NCBI GenBank assembly: GCA_963576725.1
Contig: OY755243.1
Coordinates: 38,921,243-38,985,242 of the forward strand
Reading direction: 5' to 3'
Length of the DNA: 64,000 bases
Source of the DNA: Azorinus chamasolen
Taxonomy: Eukaryota > Mollusca > Bivalvia > Cardiida > Solecurtidae
Below, one piece after another: positions 1 through 8,637 of the stretch. Position 1 is the stretch's first letter, and every line of letters starts with the position of its first letter. A program made the translations under genes and the position numbers. The notes beneath the pieces are model-generated. The model searched no databases. It saw nothing but the letters and a program-made list of their open reading frames with translations, and was not told where the DNA came from.

Positions 1-84
1 TCTATATCCTTGTTTAAGCAGTTTTTCAGTTAAAATGAGATTTCGACTGTTAAAATCGTCAATAGATGAACAAGCTAGTTTAAA
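1..84 (-). mobile_element. Fragment of Penelope-like reverse transcriptase element at window edge
   Basis: The reverse complement of these bases matches the RT coding sequence seen intact at about 47875-47945 and again at 52284-52370 (shared stretch ATTGACGATTTTAACAG followed by the segment encoding LLKQGYR). It therefore belongs to the same RT family and runs off the left edge. No continuation of this RT is visible beyond the right end of the neighbouring Maverick, so the fragment is probably a separate insertion abutting it rather than the target site. Confidence 0.75.
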
Positions 85-125
85 CTCGTTGTGCAATAAG
101 TAAGATATTGGTTTTTTTTAGTCTA

Positions 126-214
126 TTTTTAGTTATCCAAGCAGACTGATAAATTACTTCCTGTTTAAATTATGTTATAGGGTTAAAATTTTCGTCTGCT
201 TGGATAACTAAAAA
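126..214. repeat. 21-bp perfect inverted repeat with 47-nt spacer near left end
   Basis: Bases 126-146 (TTTTTAGTTATCCAAGCAGA then C) are exactly reverse-complementary to 194-214. The structure lies just outside the first gene and close to the presumed left terminus. It may be part of the terminal repeat, an extruding hairpin, or an unrelated small MITE. No matching sequence was found at the right end. Confidence 0.7.
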
Positions 215-227
215 TGTGTCGGGGTTG

Positions 228-340
228 AGGGGTAAAATGAGGGACAGCGGGTGACGTAGAAATTAAAATGAAATGTAGTGAGGGACAGGGAGAACCTTTC
301 GTGGGTACGAAAATAAGAAAGGGACACCGAATGTGAAAGT
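228..340. repeat. Left subterminal copy of the 108-bp end repeat
   Basis: GAGGGACAGCGGGTGACG and the later GAGGGACAGGGAG and TTTCGTGGGTA align, in order and spacing, with the reverse complement of the 108-bp units at 18375-18705 (GAGGGACAGCGGGGTATA, GAGGGACAGTGAG, TATCGTGGGTA). One diverged copy here faces three copies at the other end, in opposite orientation, as expected of a decayed terminal inverted repeat. Confidence 0.65.
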
Positions 341-402
341 AAAAACAGAAACGCTCCTATGTCCTATGTGACCCCCGATTGACTAAAAAAAGTACCTTAA
401 AA

Positions 403-1065
403 ATGAAGCAACCGACGGCTCCTTCGATATATCCGAAATTAACCCCTAACGAACCTCCAGCCCCTCCGGAATATAATTATAGATTACAGAAAATATCGGA
501 GATTGAGAGAACATTAATTAATGAAAGAGATATAAGAAAATCATTACGAAAAAAATATAAACGAGGAATAAATATTACTGACGGAGTTGACACCGGTCTA
601 ATATCAGCTAGTATTATTTTAGCTGGAATCGGAGTAGCTATTCCCGTTCTGTTACCGATACAAATCGCGGCTGTAGTATGCGGAGGATTGGGTATGTTCG
701 TTAAAATAATAAGACGTAAATTAATGGCAAAAACGCAAAAACATTGTAATGTTCTATCAGTAGCGGAAAGTAAACTAAATAGTATTAAGGATATTATATC
801 TAAAGCTCTACAAGATGGAGAAATAAGTTCGGAAGAGTTTAAATTGGTTTTAAATGAAATGGAAAAATATTCTAAACTTAAAGAAGAAATCAGATCAATA
901 AAAAAATTAGACGGTTCAGGAATAACTGAGGAAGAAAAAAAAATTAATAAATCGTGGAAGGGAAGAAGCGATGAATACTATACAAAACAGTTTAAAAACA
1001 GCATAATTTATACAGTTAATAATAATTATAGATATGAAAATCCACCACCAATTTATTCCGAATAA
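403..1065 (+). CDS. Membrane-spanning virion-type protein with YPxL and two PPxY late-domain-like motifs
   Basis: The protein has 220 residues from the ATG at 403. A longer reading would need a TTG start at 379, and the ATG at 403 has the element's usual TTAAAA leader. The N-terminus is proline-rich with YPKL (residues 10-13) and PPEY (21-24). A basic patch follows, then a hydrophobic stretch at about 68-100 likely to be membrane-active, then a charged helical region, and the chain ends in PPIY (215-218) plus two residues. YPxL recruits ALIX and PPxY recruits Nedd4-type WW ligases in many viral structural proteins; adenovirus protein VI is a membrane-lytic capsid protein with one PPxY. By analogy this could be a membrane-active internal virion protein, but I do not recognise the fold. 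It is first in a + cluster, two bases upstream of the next ATG. Confidence 0.75.
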   Translation: MKQPTAPSIYPKLTPNEPPAPPEYNYRLQKISEIERTLINERDIRKSLRKKYKRGINITDGVDTGLISASIILAGIGVAIPVLLPIQIAAVVCGGLGMFVKIIRRKLMAKTQKHCNVLSVAESKLNSIKDIISKALQDGEISSEEFKLVLNEMEKYSKLKEEIRSIKKLDGSGITEEEKKINKSWKGRSDEYYTKQFKNSIIYTVNNNYRYENPPPIYSE

Positions 1066-1067
1066 AA

Positions 1068-2363
1068 ATGGCTGAAGGCGGAATGGAATTTGATGATGAT
1101 TTTTATGATGATGTTGAAGATGAAGATGATTATGATGATTTAGATTATATGGATGATGATGAATTCAAAATAACATCCGCTAATATTGAGAATAGTAATG
1201 ATGTAGATACAAGAACACAATTAATAGTGGGACAGAAACAATCAATAGTTAAAAGATATTACGATATGATAAAAGAAAAATCTAATCTAGACCCGGTTCG
1301 TATAGATATTTCAAACTTCGAACTTGGTCCAGATAATAAAACGTTATTTTTAAAGGTTGGAGATAAAGACATTCAAATCACATCCAAAAAAGGAGGTTTT
1401 ATCGCTTTGAATACTTTGGCGGGTAAAATCGGTGCGGGTGGAACTGGCGCAATTAGAGATTTATTAAATTTACCGGATTATACCAGTACACGACCACGAC
1501 TACCTGCCAAAGCTGCTGCAGCTTTACAAAATACGAGAGATAAAATTAATAATGCGGGAGAAGAAATACCCCTAGAAAATATAACTTCGGAACAAGATGC
1601 CCAAAATTTATTAACAACAACAAATATATCAGAAACTGCTTTGAAAGAAGTAGTCGTAGAAATAGAAACACAGCCAAATGATAGAGTATATATGTCAAGA
1701 AGAGAATTTGATGCTATCAATAAAGCTATGACAACGGTTAAAGAAGAGATAGCAAATGCATTAGCAAACCTGAAAGAAACAAATAAAGATATAGCAAAAG
1801 AAAAAGAAAACTTAGAACAAACCGATGATGAATTTCAAATAGAGAAAATAAAAAAACGAATAGCTAATTTAGAAATAGAGAGAGACGGAATACTTGAAGT
1901 TATAGATATTAATAAAGAAAGATTAAGAAGTCAATTAAATAGAATAAAAGAAACTATACATAAAGTATTAAGAGAAGACACGACATTAGCCGAAAGAATA
2001 AAAACTTTATTCAGGGAACAAGGAATTACGATTGCTAGCATTTTAACGGCCTTCGGTATGGTTATAGGTTTAATCGTCGAAGCCGTTATACCCGGTGGAG
2101 GAGGAGGATCTACAACTCCGCCAAAAGGTGATAGCGCGAAAGATTGGATAAAAAAACAATTATCTAATATCGGAAAATTACTCGCTAAATTAGCCGGTAA
2201 AGCGGCAGCGGCATTACCGGGTATAATAGGGGCTATCGTATCGTGGTTGTTATCCGCAACGGGTAAAGTCGTTAATTGGCTCGCTAATAATCTCTGGGTT
2301 TTATTAGTTTTAGTTATCGGATTATTATTTACGGCGGCGAAAGAGTATCTCAACGATAAATAA
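1068..2363 (+). CDS. Acidic, coiled-coil, C-terminally membrane-anchored element protein (unknown function)
   Basis: This is a 431-residue ORF starting two bases after the previous stop, with leader TAAAA before ATG. The first ~35 residues are almost all Asp/Glu/Tyr. A Gly-rich conserved-looking block (IALNTLAGKIGAGGTGAIRD, about residues 112-131) follows, then a long charged coiled coil (about 210-300), a Gly5-Ser linker near 344, an Ala-rich amphipathic segment and one or two hydrophobic segments (about 383-425). The architecture fits a virion core or membrane-associated structural protein, but no family is recognised. The stop overlaps the 3' end of the convergent gene 2350-3612 by 14 bases. 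Confidence 0.8.
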   Translation: MAEGGMEFDDDFYDDVEDEDDYDDLDYMDDDEFKITSANIENSNDVDTRTQLIVGQKQSIVKRYYDMIKEKSNLDPVRIDISNFELGPDNKTLFLKVGDKDIQITSKKGGFIALNTLAGKIGAGGTGAIRDLLNLPDYTSTRPRLPAKAAAALQNTRDKINNAGEEIPLENITSEQDAQNLLTTTNISETALKEVVVEIETQPNDRVYMSRREFDAINKAMTTVKEEIANALANLKETNKDIAKEKENLEQTDDEFQIEKIKKRIANLEIERDGILEVIDINKERLRSQLNRIKETIHKVLREDTTLAERIKTLFREQGITIASILTAFGMVIGLIVEAVIPGGGGGSTTPPKGDSAKDWIKKQLSNIGKLLAKLAGKAAAALPGIIGAIVSWLLSATGKVVNWLANNLWVLLVLVIGLLFTAAKEYLNDK

Positions 2364-3612
2364 ATAAAACTATAAGACCTACCGCTATACTTCCTACTAT
2401 TATTGCCGTTTTTTCATCTTCGTGTTCGGATACTTCCTTCACTTTCGGGTTTACTTCCGGAGGGGGTTTACTTCCTTCAAATTCGGGTAAAGATTTCTTA
2501 GTTTTTGTTCCAATTAATAAATTCGAAGGAGATATATTTATAGAATTAACGTCATCGTTAAAACCGAGAACTTGTTCTTCAGTTGATACTACAATTTTAT
2601 TATTATATCCAGCAATTGCACCCATTTGTAAAATCATATCACTCGGAGACATATAAAGACCGAATCCGTAACTAAAATTAACTTTACTTCTAGCATATTT
2701 TAAAACATTTTCGTAATTAGATATTTGACTCGGTATATCTATCGGACTATTAATTGCATCCTGTATATTTACTAAAAATTGTTTTTGAGTATCAAAACCG
2801 GTTCCTACCTTTAAAATTTCTACTCTAGTTTGACTTTGAGTTCCTAGTAAACCCCATACGAATATTCTAATGCTTTCATTTATTCTAACAAGTCCAATAT
2901 GCGTAAATCCATTTGATTTATCTAACAAAAAAGTAGTCCAAGCGTTACTAATATCTATAGATTGAGTTAAAGAATCATTTGACCTAGAGAACGGTCTATC
3001 GGTTAGAGATTTATCTATTTCATTTTTCGCATTTAAAACCGTTCCTATCTCTTGTAATATTTCATTACCGGTAAATTTAAAATCGTGGGAATACTTACCT
3101 AGACCGTGAGAACCGCTATCTAATTTCTGTTTCCAATCCGTATCAGGAGAAATATTAAACTCATTACATAATTTTTGATACGCGGCTTTATCGTAATTAT
3201 TTTTATAATAACAGAATGTTGAATCCGTAGGAATTGGACATTGTAATTCTTTTATTATTCTTAAAATACAGTAATAAACGTGAAAAGTATAAACCGTTTT
3301 TGTTAATCCTGTAGTGTCTCGTAAGTGGTCTTCGTAACTTACGCCGCAACCGGATGTCGAACACCAAACGGCGAAGTTTAATTGACATTGCCACCAATCG
3401 AAAGGAGAATTTAACCAATTATCCCACGGATCGTTCGTATGTATAGTAGGATTTTGATAATTTTGAAATATATCAGGAAAAATTACTGGAAAACTTTCAT
3501 CTTTATTAACGTACATATCTCGTTTGATAAGGTTTATATTTTTAAGTTTATAAGCGGCTCCCGTTTTATAAGATACGTTCGGATTAAATTTAAATTCTTT
3601 TGGGATTGACAT
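2350..3612 (-). CDS. Trp/Cys-rich tail-anchored element protein (unknown function)
   Basis: The 420-residue protein is the only minus-strand gene in the left half of the element. A distinctive Trp/Cys core lies at about residues 62-92 (PWDNWLNSPFDWWQ, then FAVWCSTSGCGVS). The C-terminus has a Pro-rich acidic linker followed by a single hydrophobic anchor (about 401-418) and a short basic end, i.e. a tail-anchored topology. The large conserved-looking ectodomain suggests a structural or membrane-interacting role, but no catalytic motif is apparent. The ATG is preceded by TTTAAAAA and lies only 16 bp from the divergent ATG at 3629. Its 3' end overlaps gene 1068-2363. Confidence 0.8.
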   Translation of the reverse strand: MSIPKEFKFNPNVSYKTGAAYKLKNINLIKRDMYVNKDESFPVIFPDIFQNYQNPTIHTNDPWDNWLNSPFDWWQCQLNFAVWCSTSGCGVSYEDHLRDTTGLTKTVYTFHVYYCILRIIKELQCPIPTDSTFCYYKNNYDKAAYQKLCNEFNISPDTDWKQKLDSGSHGLGKYSHDFKFTGNEILQEIGTVLNAKNEIDKSLTDRPFSRSNDSLTQSIDISNAWTTFLLDKSNGFTHIGLVRINESIRIFVWGLLGTQSQTRVEILKVGTGFDTQKQFLVNIQDAINSPIDIPSQISNYENVLKYARSKVNFSYGFGLYMSPSDMILQMGAIAGYNNKIVVSTEEQVLGFNDDVNSINISPSNLLIGTKTKKSLPEFEGSKPPPEVNPKVKEVSEHEDEKTAIIVGSIAVGLIVLFIYR

Positions 3613-3628
3613 TTTTTAAACATAAAAA
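3613..3628. promoter_or_regulatory. 16-bp divergent start region with A-rich leaders on both strands
   Basis: Two divergent genes begin only 16 bp apart. Read on either strand, the bases just before the ATG are a run of five A preceded by T-rich sequence. Similar TTTAAAAA-ATG contexts precede nearly every gene in the element. Any upstream promoter for one gene must lie in this gap or inside the other gene's coding sequence. The resemblance to poxvirus late promoters (TAAAT at the start codon) is an analogy only. Confidence 0.5.
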
Positions 3629-4297
3629 ATGCATCATACAATTTCAAATATTGATAAAACTATTAACTTACAACAATATATCGATAATAAAAATGGGGAT
3701 AAATGTATCGGATTGAAATGTATTACGTACGGTGTAGGTTGGTATAATATCGTTAACGAATATGTACAAAAGGTGGGCGAGAGACCTATTCAAATTCCAG
3801 ATGGTTATTATAGTTTTCAACAATTATCGGATTTTTTAAAAACTTATAATATTACCTTAACTGTTAACGAAACTAATGGAATATCATCGTTAATTACTAC
3901 TCAAGAATTAAGATTAAGTAAAGATTTGAACTCTATATTAGGATTTGGTAAACGTAAATTTATAGCTAATGATATACACATCGGTGATAAAAGTATAGAT
4001 TTCGCTATCTATAACTCGTTGTACGTTCATTTAGAACAAGTTAGTACTTCTCATAATTTTCTAGACGGTAATCCTAGTACCTTGTTAGCGGTTATTCCTG
4101 TAGAAAATAAAGAATTTGGAGAGATAACGACAATTAGATTTGAAAATCCGGAATACAAACGTTTAATGAATGACTCTATAACTGAATTAGAATTAGAAAT
4201 CAGAGATGAAAAAAATAATAAAATAGTTAATCGTCTACCAGTTAATTGCGTTTTAGAGTTAAAAGATCTCTTTAAAAATGAGTATATTTGGAACTAA
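3629..4297 (+). CDS. Penton-like minor capsid protein of Maverick type
   Basis: The 222-residue protein resembles the small jelly-roll (penton/minor capsid) gene usually found next to the major capsid gene in Mavericks. Visible hallmarks are the PDGYYSFQQL segment (about residues 58-67), the central IDFAIYNSLYVHLEQ (about 124-138), and GNPSTLLAVIPVENKEFG (about 147-164) leading to a C-terminal strand-rich region ending in VLELKDLF. In the family it is expected to form the pentameric vertices. It is intact here. The last 20 bases overlap the start of the next gene. The assignment is by pattern recognition; a structure prediction would confirm the jelly roll. Confidence 0.7.
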   Translation: MHHTISNIDKTINLQQYIDNKNGDKCIGLKCITYGVGWYNIVNEYVQKVGERPIQIPDGYYSFQQLSDFLKTYNITLTVNETNGISSLITTQELRLSKDLNSILGFGKRKFIANDIHIGDKSIDFAIYNSLYVHLEQVSTSHNFLDGNPSTLLAVIPVENKEFGEITTIRFENPEYKRLMNDSITELELEIRDEKNNKIVNRLPVNCVLELKDLFKNEYIWN

Positions 4298-4880
4298 AAA
4301 AGACCGTGTTGGTAATTTAGCACTGAAAGAAGAAATTAATCGTGTGAGGAACGTTTTAGTTCCGCAGTTGTCTAATAGACAACATTCTGATAATTTAGCG
4401 CTGAAAGAAGAAATTAATAAATTTAGGGGCGTAGTTCCACAGTTGCTTAATAGACACCATGCCGATAATTTAGAAATGAAAGAAGAAATTAATAAATTGA
4501 GGGATAGTATTAGTACAAAGAAGACAATAAGCATATGCGCCGAAAGTAAGGGGGCATTAAAGGATGGAAAAGTATTTAGTTTCGGTAATGCCGGTAGAGA
4601 AGAAGGGGTCGGTTACGTGACGGGAAGGACCGGTTGGATATTGGGGTTAGGGTTATCGAGTAAAAGAACGGACAATGCTAATGTAGCCGTTGCGGTATCT
4701 ATTAATGGAATTGAACAACCGAAATATGGCGTGTTTTTGGGTATTTTTCCAAGCGCCGCGGCACGTTTTGCTAAACCATTACAGATTGAACCTCTCGATG
4801 TAATCAATTTTGTTTCTAAAACCGATAATTCTACGTGCGTTAATACGGTGGCGTCAATGTTAATTGAATTATCGTACTAA
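4278..4880 (+). CDS. Fibre-like protein 1: coiled-coil stalk with C-terminal head domain
   Basis: The 200-residue ORF begins inside the end of the penton-like gene (20-base overlap). It starts MSIFGTKK. Residues 12-75 contain three related units built around NLALKEEIN or NLEMKEEIN, spaced about 24-27 residues apart, which look like a coiled-coil stalk. From about residue 80 a compact beta-rich head follows: CAESKGALKDGKVFSFGNAG, a Gly-rich core and a closing hydrophobic strand. A short N-terminal tag, repetitive stalk and globular head are the layout of trimeric attachment fibres. Gene order (after the penton-like gene, before the capsid gene) fits this. Function is inferred. The next gene is a paralogue of equal length. 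Confidence 0.7.
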   Translation: MSIFGTKKDRVGNLALKEEINRVRNVLVPQLSNRQHSDNLALKEEINKFRGVVPQLLNRHHADNLEMKEEINKLRDSISTKKTISICAESKGALKDGKVFSFGNAGREEGVGYVTGRTGWILGLGLSSKRTDNANVAVAVSINGIEQPKYGVFLGIFPSAAARFAKPLQIEPLDVINFVSKTDNSTCVNTVASMLIELSY

Positions 4881-4896
4881 AAATTATATTAAAAAA

Positions 4897-5499
4897 ATGA
4901 GTATTTTTGGAACTAAAAAAATAAAACGTTATGATAATTCGGAACTTAAAGAAGAAATTAAAAAAATTAGTAACGTTTTAGATAAACATAAAGCTGATAC
5001 TAATAAAAATTTAGAACGTGTTAATAAAATGGATGAAATATTATTCGAAACATCTATACTAGCTCATAGAAGATTTATAAACGTATGGGCGGAACGTAAC
5101 GGAGCGTTAAAGAAAGGAGAAGTATTTAGTTTCGGTAATGGAGGTAGAGAAGAAGGTTCTTTCGGTTACGTTAATCATTTATACGGATATGTATTTTCTA
5201 TGGGAATATCTAGTTACAGAACTGACAATTCTGTGGTAAAAGTCGGTATGCGCTGTACTACTCCATTAATAAACGGAGGAGAATCAACTGAATGGAGTTA
5301 TATAACTTTAGAAAAAAATGAAAATTATAAACTTATTAGATTTGATGGTAAAGATTCTGAATTTGCTCCTTTAGATGTTGAAGCTTCAACTAGAATAAAT
5401 TTCGTTGCCGAATCCGATAATCCTAAAAACGTTAATACGGTTATATCTATATTAATTAAAGTAATTAAAATTCTTTCAACTGATTGGGAATATGGCTAA
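4897..5499 (+). CDS. Fibre-like protein 2: paralogue with diverged stalk and head
   Basis: From the ATG at 4897 (leader ATTAAAAAA) the protein is 200 residues, the same length as its upstream neighbour, and shares the N-terminal tag MSIFGTKK. The stalk is shorter and retains one ELKEEIKKI-type unit plus a heptad-like segment. The head keeps the motif pair NGALKKGEVFSFGNGGREEG and the C-terminal NTVISILI strand, but loop regions differ strongly from paralogue 1. Strong conservation of the N-terminal tag and head scaffold with divergent loops is what one expects if the tag docks on a common capsid site and the loops meet different partners. That is inference. It arose by tandem duplication. Confidence 0.7.
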   Translation: MSIFGTKKIKRYDNSELKEEIKKISNVLDKHKADTNKNLERVNKMDEILFETSILAHRRFINVWAERNGALKKGEVFSFGNGGREEGSFGYVNHLYGYVFSMGISSYRTDNSVVKVGMRCTTPLINGGESTEWSYITLEKNENYKLIRFDGKDSEFAPLDVEASTRINFVAESDNPKNVNTVISILIKVIKILSTDWEYG

Positions 5500-5515
5500 A
5501 AAAAAACCCTTAAAA

Positions 5516-6775
5516 ATGTCGACCTACGGAGAAAAATTAAATCCCTACAGAAAACTAAGGGAACCGAGAGGTGTAAAGGAATTAGACAGAGCGTCGTAAT
5601 AACTAATAATTCTTCAACTATCGATCAGAATCAACAGTTATTAGTGAGATTCCCTAATCTAAGTAGTAACGATGTTATTGTCCCCGGAACGGTTAGATTA
5701 GCTTTCGAAATTGAAATTAAATCTAAGGATGTAAATTCAACTATATATCAAAACGTAGGAAGATCAATAATTAAAACAACGACCATTCGTATAAGCGGAA
5801 ATGAGGTTATGTCAATTGATGATAGCGATATTTATCATTGTTACGTCGATTTATGGAAAACGCCTACCGAACGCGCGAATATGGCTTATCAAGGTCTAGG
5901 TACCGTAAACATGTTAAAACACAGAGTTGGAGCGGGAAATGCTGGTGCGAAGACGAAGCTATAGCGGACGCGTATAAAAATAGATTTTGTATTCCGTTAG
6001 ACTTCGAACTATTAGAAACGCATATGCCATTTTATCAGTCCGGTCTCGGTGATAGACACGAATACGAACTTACTTTTTAAACGATTATAATAAAGTTATT
6101 AACTCTACTGATAAAGATTCTAGTTATAAAATAAGTAATATTTGTTTAGAATTCGATATGGTTTCCGACACCGAATTAGCTAGACAGATAAGACAACAAG
6201 TTTCCGGTAAAATGGTTATTTTGTACGACAGAATATTAAGGCATAGGAAAATAACAAAAAATAAATCCGATACTCTATGGAATATAAATTTAAATGTTCC
6301 AGCGAGGAGTATGAAAGGGGTTCTGATGTTATTCGAGGATCCCGAAAGAACGAAAACCGAAACTTATTTCAATCCTAAAATAACAAAAGTAGAGATTACG
6401 ATAGAAGGAGTTCCGAATCAACTATACAGTCAAGGAATGAAAGCTTATCAACAATGGGACGAAATAAATAAAAATTTTGCTATGAATTCTGAACGAAATA
6501 AAATAACGAATTCCGTTTTAAAAGATACGGTCTTCACTAATACGACATTAGAAAAATATCTTACCAGTAATTACGCGTTATGGCTCGATTTACGCTCAAC
6601 GGATGATAACTCGCTACACGGTTCGGGAAGGCGAATTGAGAATGCGTCCGAAGGAATTACGATACAAATAACGAAAGAAGGAGGAGAAGATGAATTAATA
6701 AACGTTTATCTATTCGTTATACAAGACGCGCAAATTAATTTTGAAGATGGTAGATTTAAAGAAGTTAATTATTAA
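5516..6775 (+). pseudogene. Major capsid protein (double jelly-roll type), three frameshifts
   Basis: The coding sequence starts at the ATG at 5516 (leader CCTTAAAA) and runs to 6775 in three successive frame changes, near 5595-5600, 5945-5960 and in a short T run at 6072-6082. Segments typical of the Maverick capsid protein are visible: LNPYRKLREPRGV near the start, IRISGNEVMSIDDSDIYHCY, LDFELLETHMPFYQSGLGDR, LWNINLNVPARSMKGVLML and LHGSGRRIENASEG near the end. In the family this protein forms the hexon-like trimers of an icosahedral shell. Here it cannot be made intact without frameshifting, so it is annotated as a pseudogene. Assembly indels are an alternative for the T-run break. Confidence 0.9.
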
Positions 6776-6785
6776 TTATTAAAAA

Positions 6786-7078
6786 ATGGAGCTACCGAAA
6801 TTTCCTCATTCGGCTATTATATGCGGTCAAACGGGATGTGGGAAGACGGAGTTCGTACTCGATCTTCTAGAAAATGAATATTATAAAATATTCGAATATA
6901 TAGTTATATTGTGTCCTACTATTCAATGGAATAAATCTTATAAAAATCGTGAGTGGATCGGAGATGTCAGGAAACCTAAAAACAAAAATATAATAATTGT
7001 TAATCCTATCGTTAATGAAGAAGAGAAACTACAAGAATTATTAAGAATGTTCTTTAATAAATATGGGAGAGATCTAAA
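6786..7078 (+). pseudogene. Packaging ATPase (A32/FtsK-HerA type), 5' part
   Basis: The N-terminal ~97 residues of the genome-packaging ATPase. The Walker A motif GQTGCGKT is at residues 14-21, close to the N-terminus as usual for this family. A hydrophobic strand (YIVILCPT) follows. The leader is TTATTAAAAA before ATG. Homology stops where the inserted transposon's inverted repeat begins (AATGCGGACGCG at about 7078). The remainder with Walker B resumes at 11236. In the intact family the enzyme would pump DNA into capsids. The disrupted gene shows that the element had stopped being selected for packaging by the time of insertion, or that this copy was inactivated by it. Confidence 0.9.
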
Positions 7079-7252
7079 ATGCGGACGCGCTTTGCGGACG
7101 ACAAAGATATTATTGGAAAATGCGGACGATATAGAATAAAGAAGGATATCGGAAAATGCGGACGACATAGAATAAAGAAGGGAAACGGTTTCGCTTGTAT
7201 AACTGCTATCCAGGCACCTTTTTAGGATAAGAATTAAAGATATATAATTTTT
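7079..7252. repeat. Left terminal inverted repeat of the inserted transposon
   Basis: It starts AATGCGGACGCGCTTTGCGG and contains two tandem units around AAAATGCGGACGATATAG and AATAAAGAAGG. It then continues through AACGGTTTCGCTTGTATAAC to AGGATAAGAATTAAAGA. The reverse complement of 11058-11236 follows the same order with a few substitutions and one short extra repeat (GTATGACTGCT). Confidence 0.9.
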
Positions 7253-7282
7253 TTGTTATTAGCGTGAATTTACTGTCATTGT

Positions 7283-7513
7283 TTAACCCTTTCCCTCATA
7301 TACACGTGTTTTCACGCACTTGCAAACAGAGTAGACCCAGATCAGACGACTCCTAGAGGATCCGTCTGATCAGGGTCTGCTCTGTTTGCTAGTAGAATTT
7401 GATAGATATGTTTCTTTGCTTTCTAAAATGTCTACAATATTCCACCTTCCATATTTCATTATAACTATTTTGTCCATGAATATTCAGTAAGTAATGAAAT
7501 TTTTAATAAATGT
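7283..7513. repeat. TTAA-type palindromic MITE, 3' end lost
   Basis: It begins TTAA-CCCTTTCCCTCATATA and contains the family palindrome (CAGAGTAGACCCAGATCAGACG ... CGTCTGATCAGGGTCTGCTCTG) at 7326-7388 and the downstream arm TTTGTCCATGAATATTCAG. The expected closing GGGAAAGGGTTAA is missing, replaced by the TG/TA microsatellite. Confidence 0.8.
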
Positions 7514-7700
7514 AGAATGTGTGTGTTTGTGTGTGTATGTATATATATGTGTATGTATATATGTATATGTGTGTGTGTGTATATATATATGTATATGTGT
7601 ATGATTATACACGCATATCCGCTTGCGTATATATGCACATCGGTATGAGTGTGAGTGTATGTACATGCGGGTATATGTGTTTACATTTAATTATGTATAG
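7514..7700. repeat. (TG)/(TATG) microsatellite
   Basis: Alternating GTGTGTGTATATATAT-type sequence. The short ORFs predicted on both strands here are artefacts of low complexity. Confidence 0.9.
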
Positions 7701-7919
7701 GCATGTTTATATGTGCGATTAATACATGTTAATTTTGTTGCACAAAAGTTATAAAGCAAAAATTGTATGAAAGTTAAATGAATGTTTGATATGAAGTATT
7801 TAACTCTCAGAAATGATCGTATGCACAAATAGTATCAGCAAGGATGTATCCCACGTTATCGAAATATAGTTAATTACCTCTTTAAAGCGGGCCGGAAACA
7901 ATTGTGGTATACAAATAAT

Positions 7920-8160
7920 ATAATATAGAAATCTTTTCCCCAACCTCTCTTTTTCTTTCTCTTTTTTTTTCTTCTTCTCTCGTTGTCGTTATTTCTATAT
8001 TTGTTTTTTTGAATCTTTTCAGCCTAATGTGTAATATTCAACCTAGCCTGATAACCATGTTGATCACTTATATTGTGTATGTGTGAACTGTATCAACCTC
8101 TTGTTTCGTACTTTGTATGACAGAGTGAATAAAGTTCTGTTCTGTTCTGTTCTGTTCATT
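7920..8160 (+). mobile_element. 3' end of a truncated non-LTR retroelement
   Basis: A pyrimidine-rich stretch leads to TGAATAAAG followed by four TTCTG units (8130-8156). A polyadenylation-like signal followed by a short tandem tail is typical of LINE or SINE 3' ends. No coding part remains. Confidence 0.55.
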
Positions 8161-8637
8161 AAGGTCAATATGTCCCAGCATGGGGTTGATTGTATTAACA
8201 GGTAATTAAGGCGGCAGAAACTGTACACGCTTGTTTGGAGTTAGGGTTAATCATGGGTAATTAAAACAAATAATATTAGTATGATTTCTTATTGTGCTAA
8301 TCTATGAAAGTCTTTATTGTAAAAATGAACGGTATAACTAATTACGAGATCAAAATTAGCACGGATTATAATTATCGGATGGAATTGATTGAATCTTTAC
8401 GGAAAGATCAAAATAACGTGAAGATGCACATTTTCTTTTAATCTATTCATAATAAGTATGGTGTGAATAACATTTGACTTCATCCAATCATCTCTCTGTC
8501 AATGTCAAGAAGAGAGTGAAATTAATAGAGATGAAAGTTTTGAAACACAGTCGGAAACATTTTGGATTAAAAAGTTAGGTTTAACAATAGATGACTTCTC
8601 CGATCTAACAGGAAATAAAAAACTTAATTCTAATCAC

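Noticed and set aside
379..402. Upstream extension of the first gene
   Set aside because: It would need a TTG start; the ATG at 403 has the typical TTAAAA leader.
7514..7722. CRISPR- or satellite-like array
   Set aside because: Simple TG/TA microsatellite without spacers; no CRISPR-like array exists in the window.
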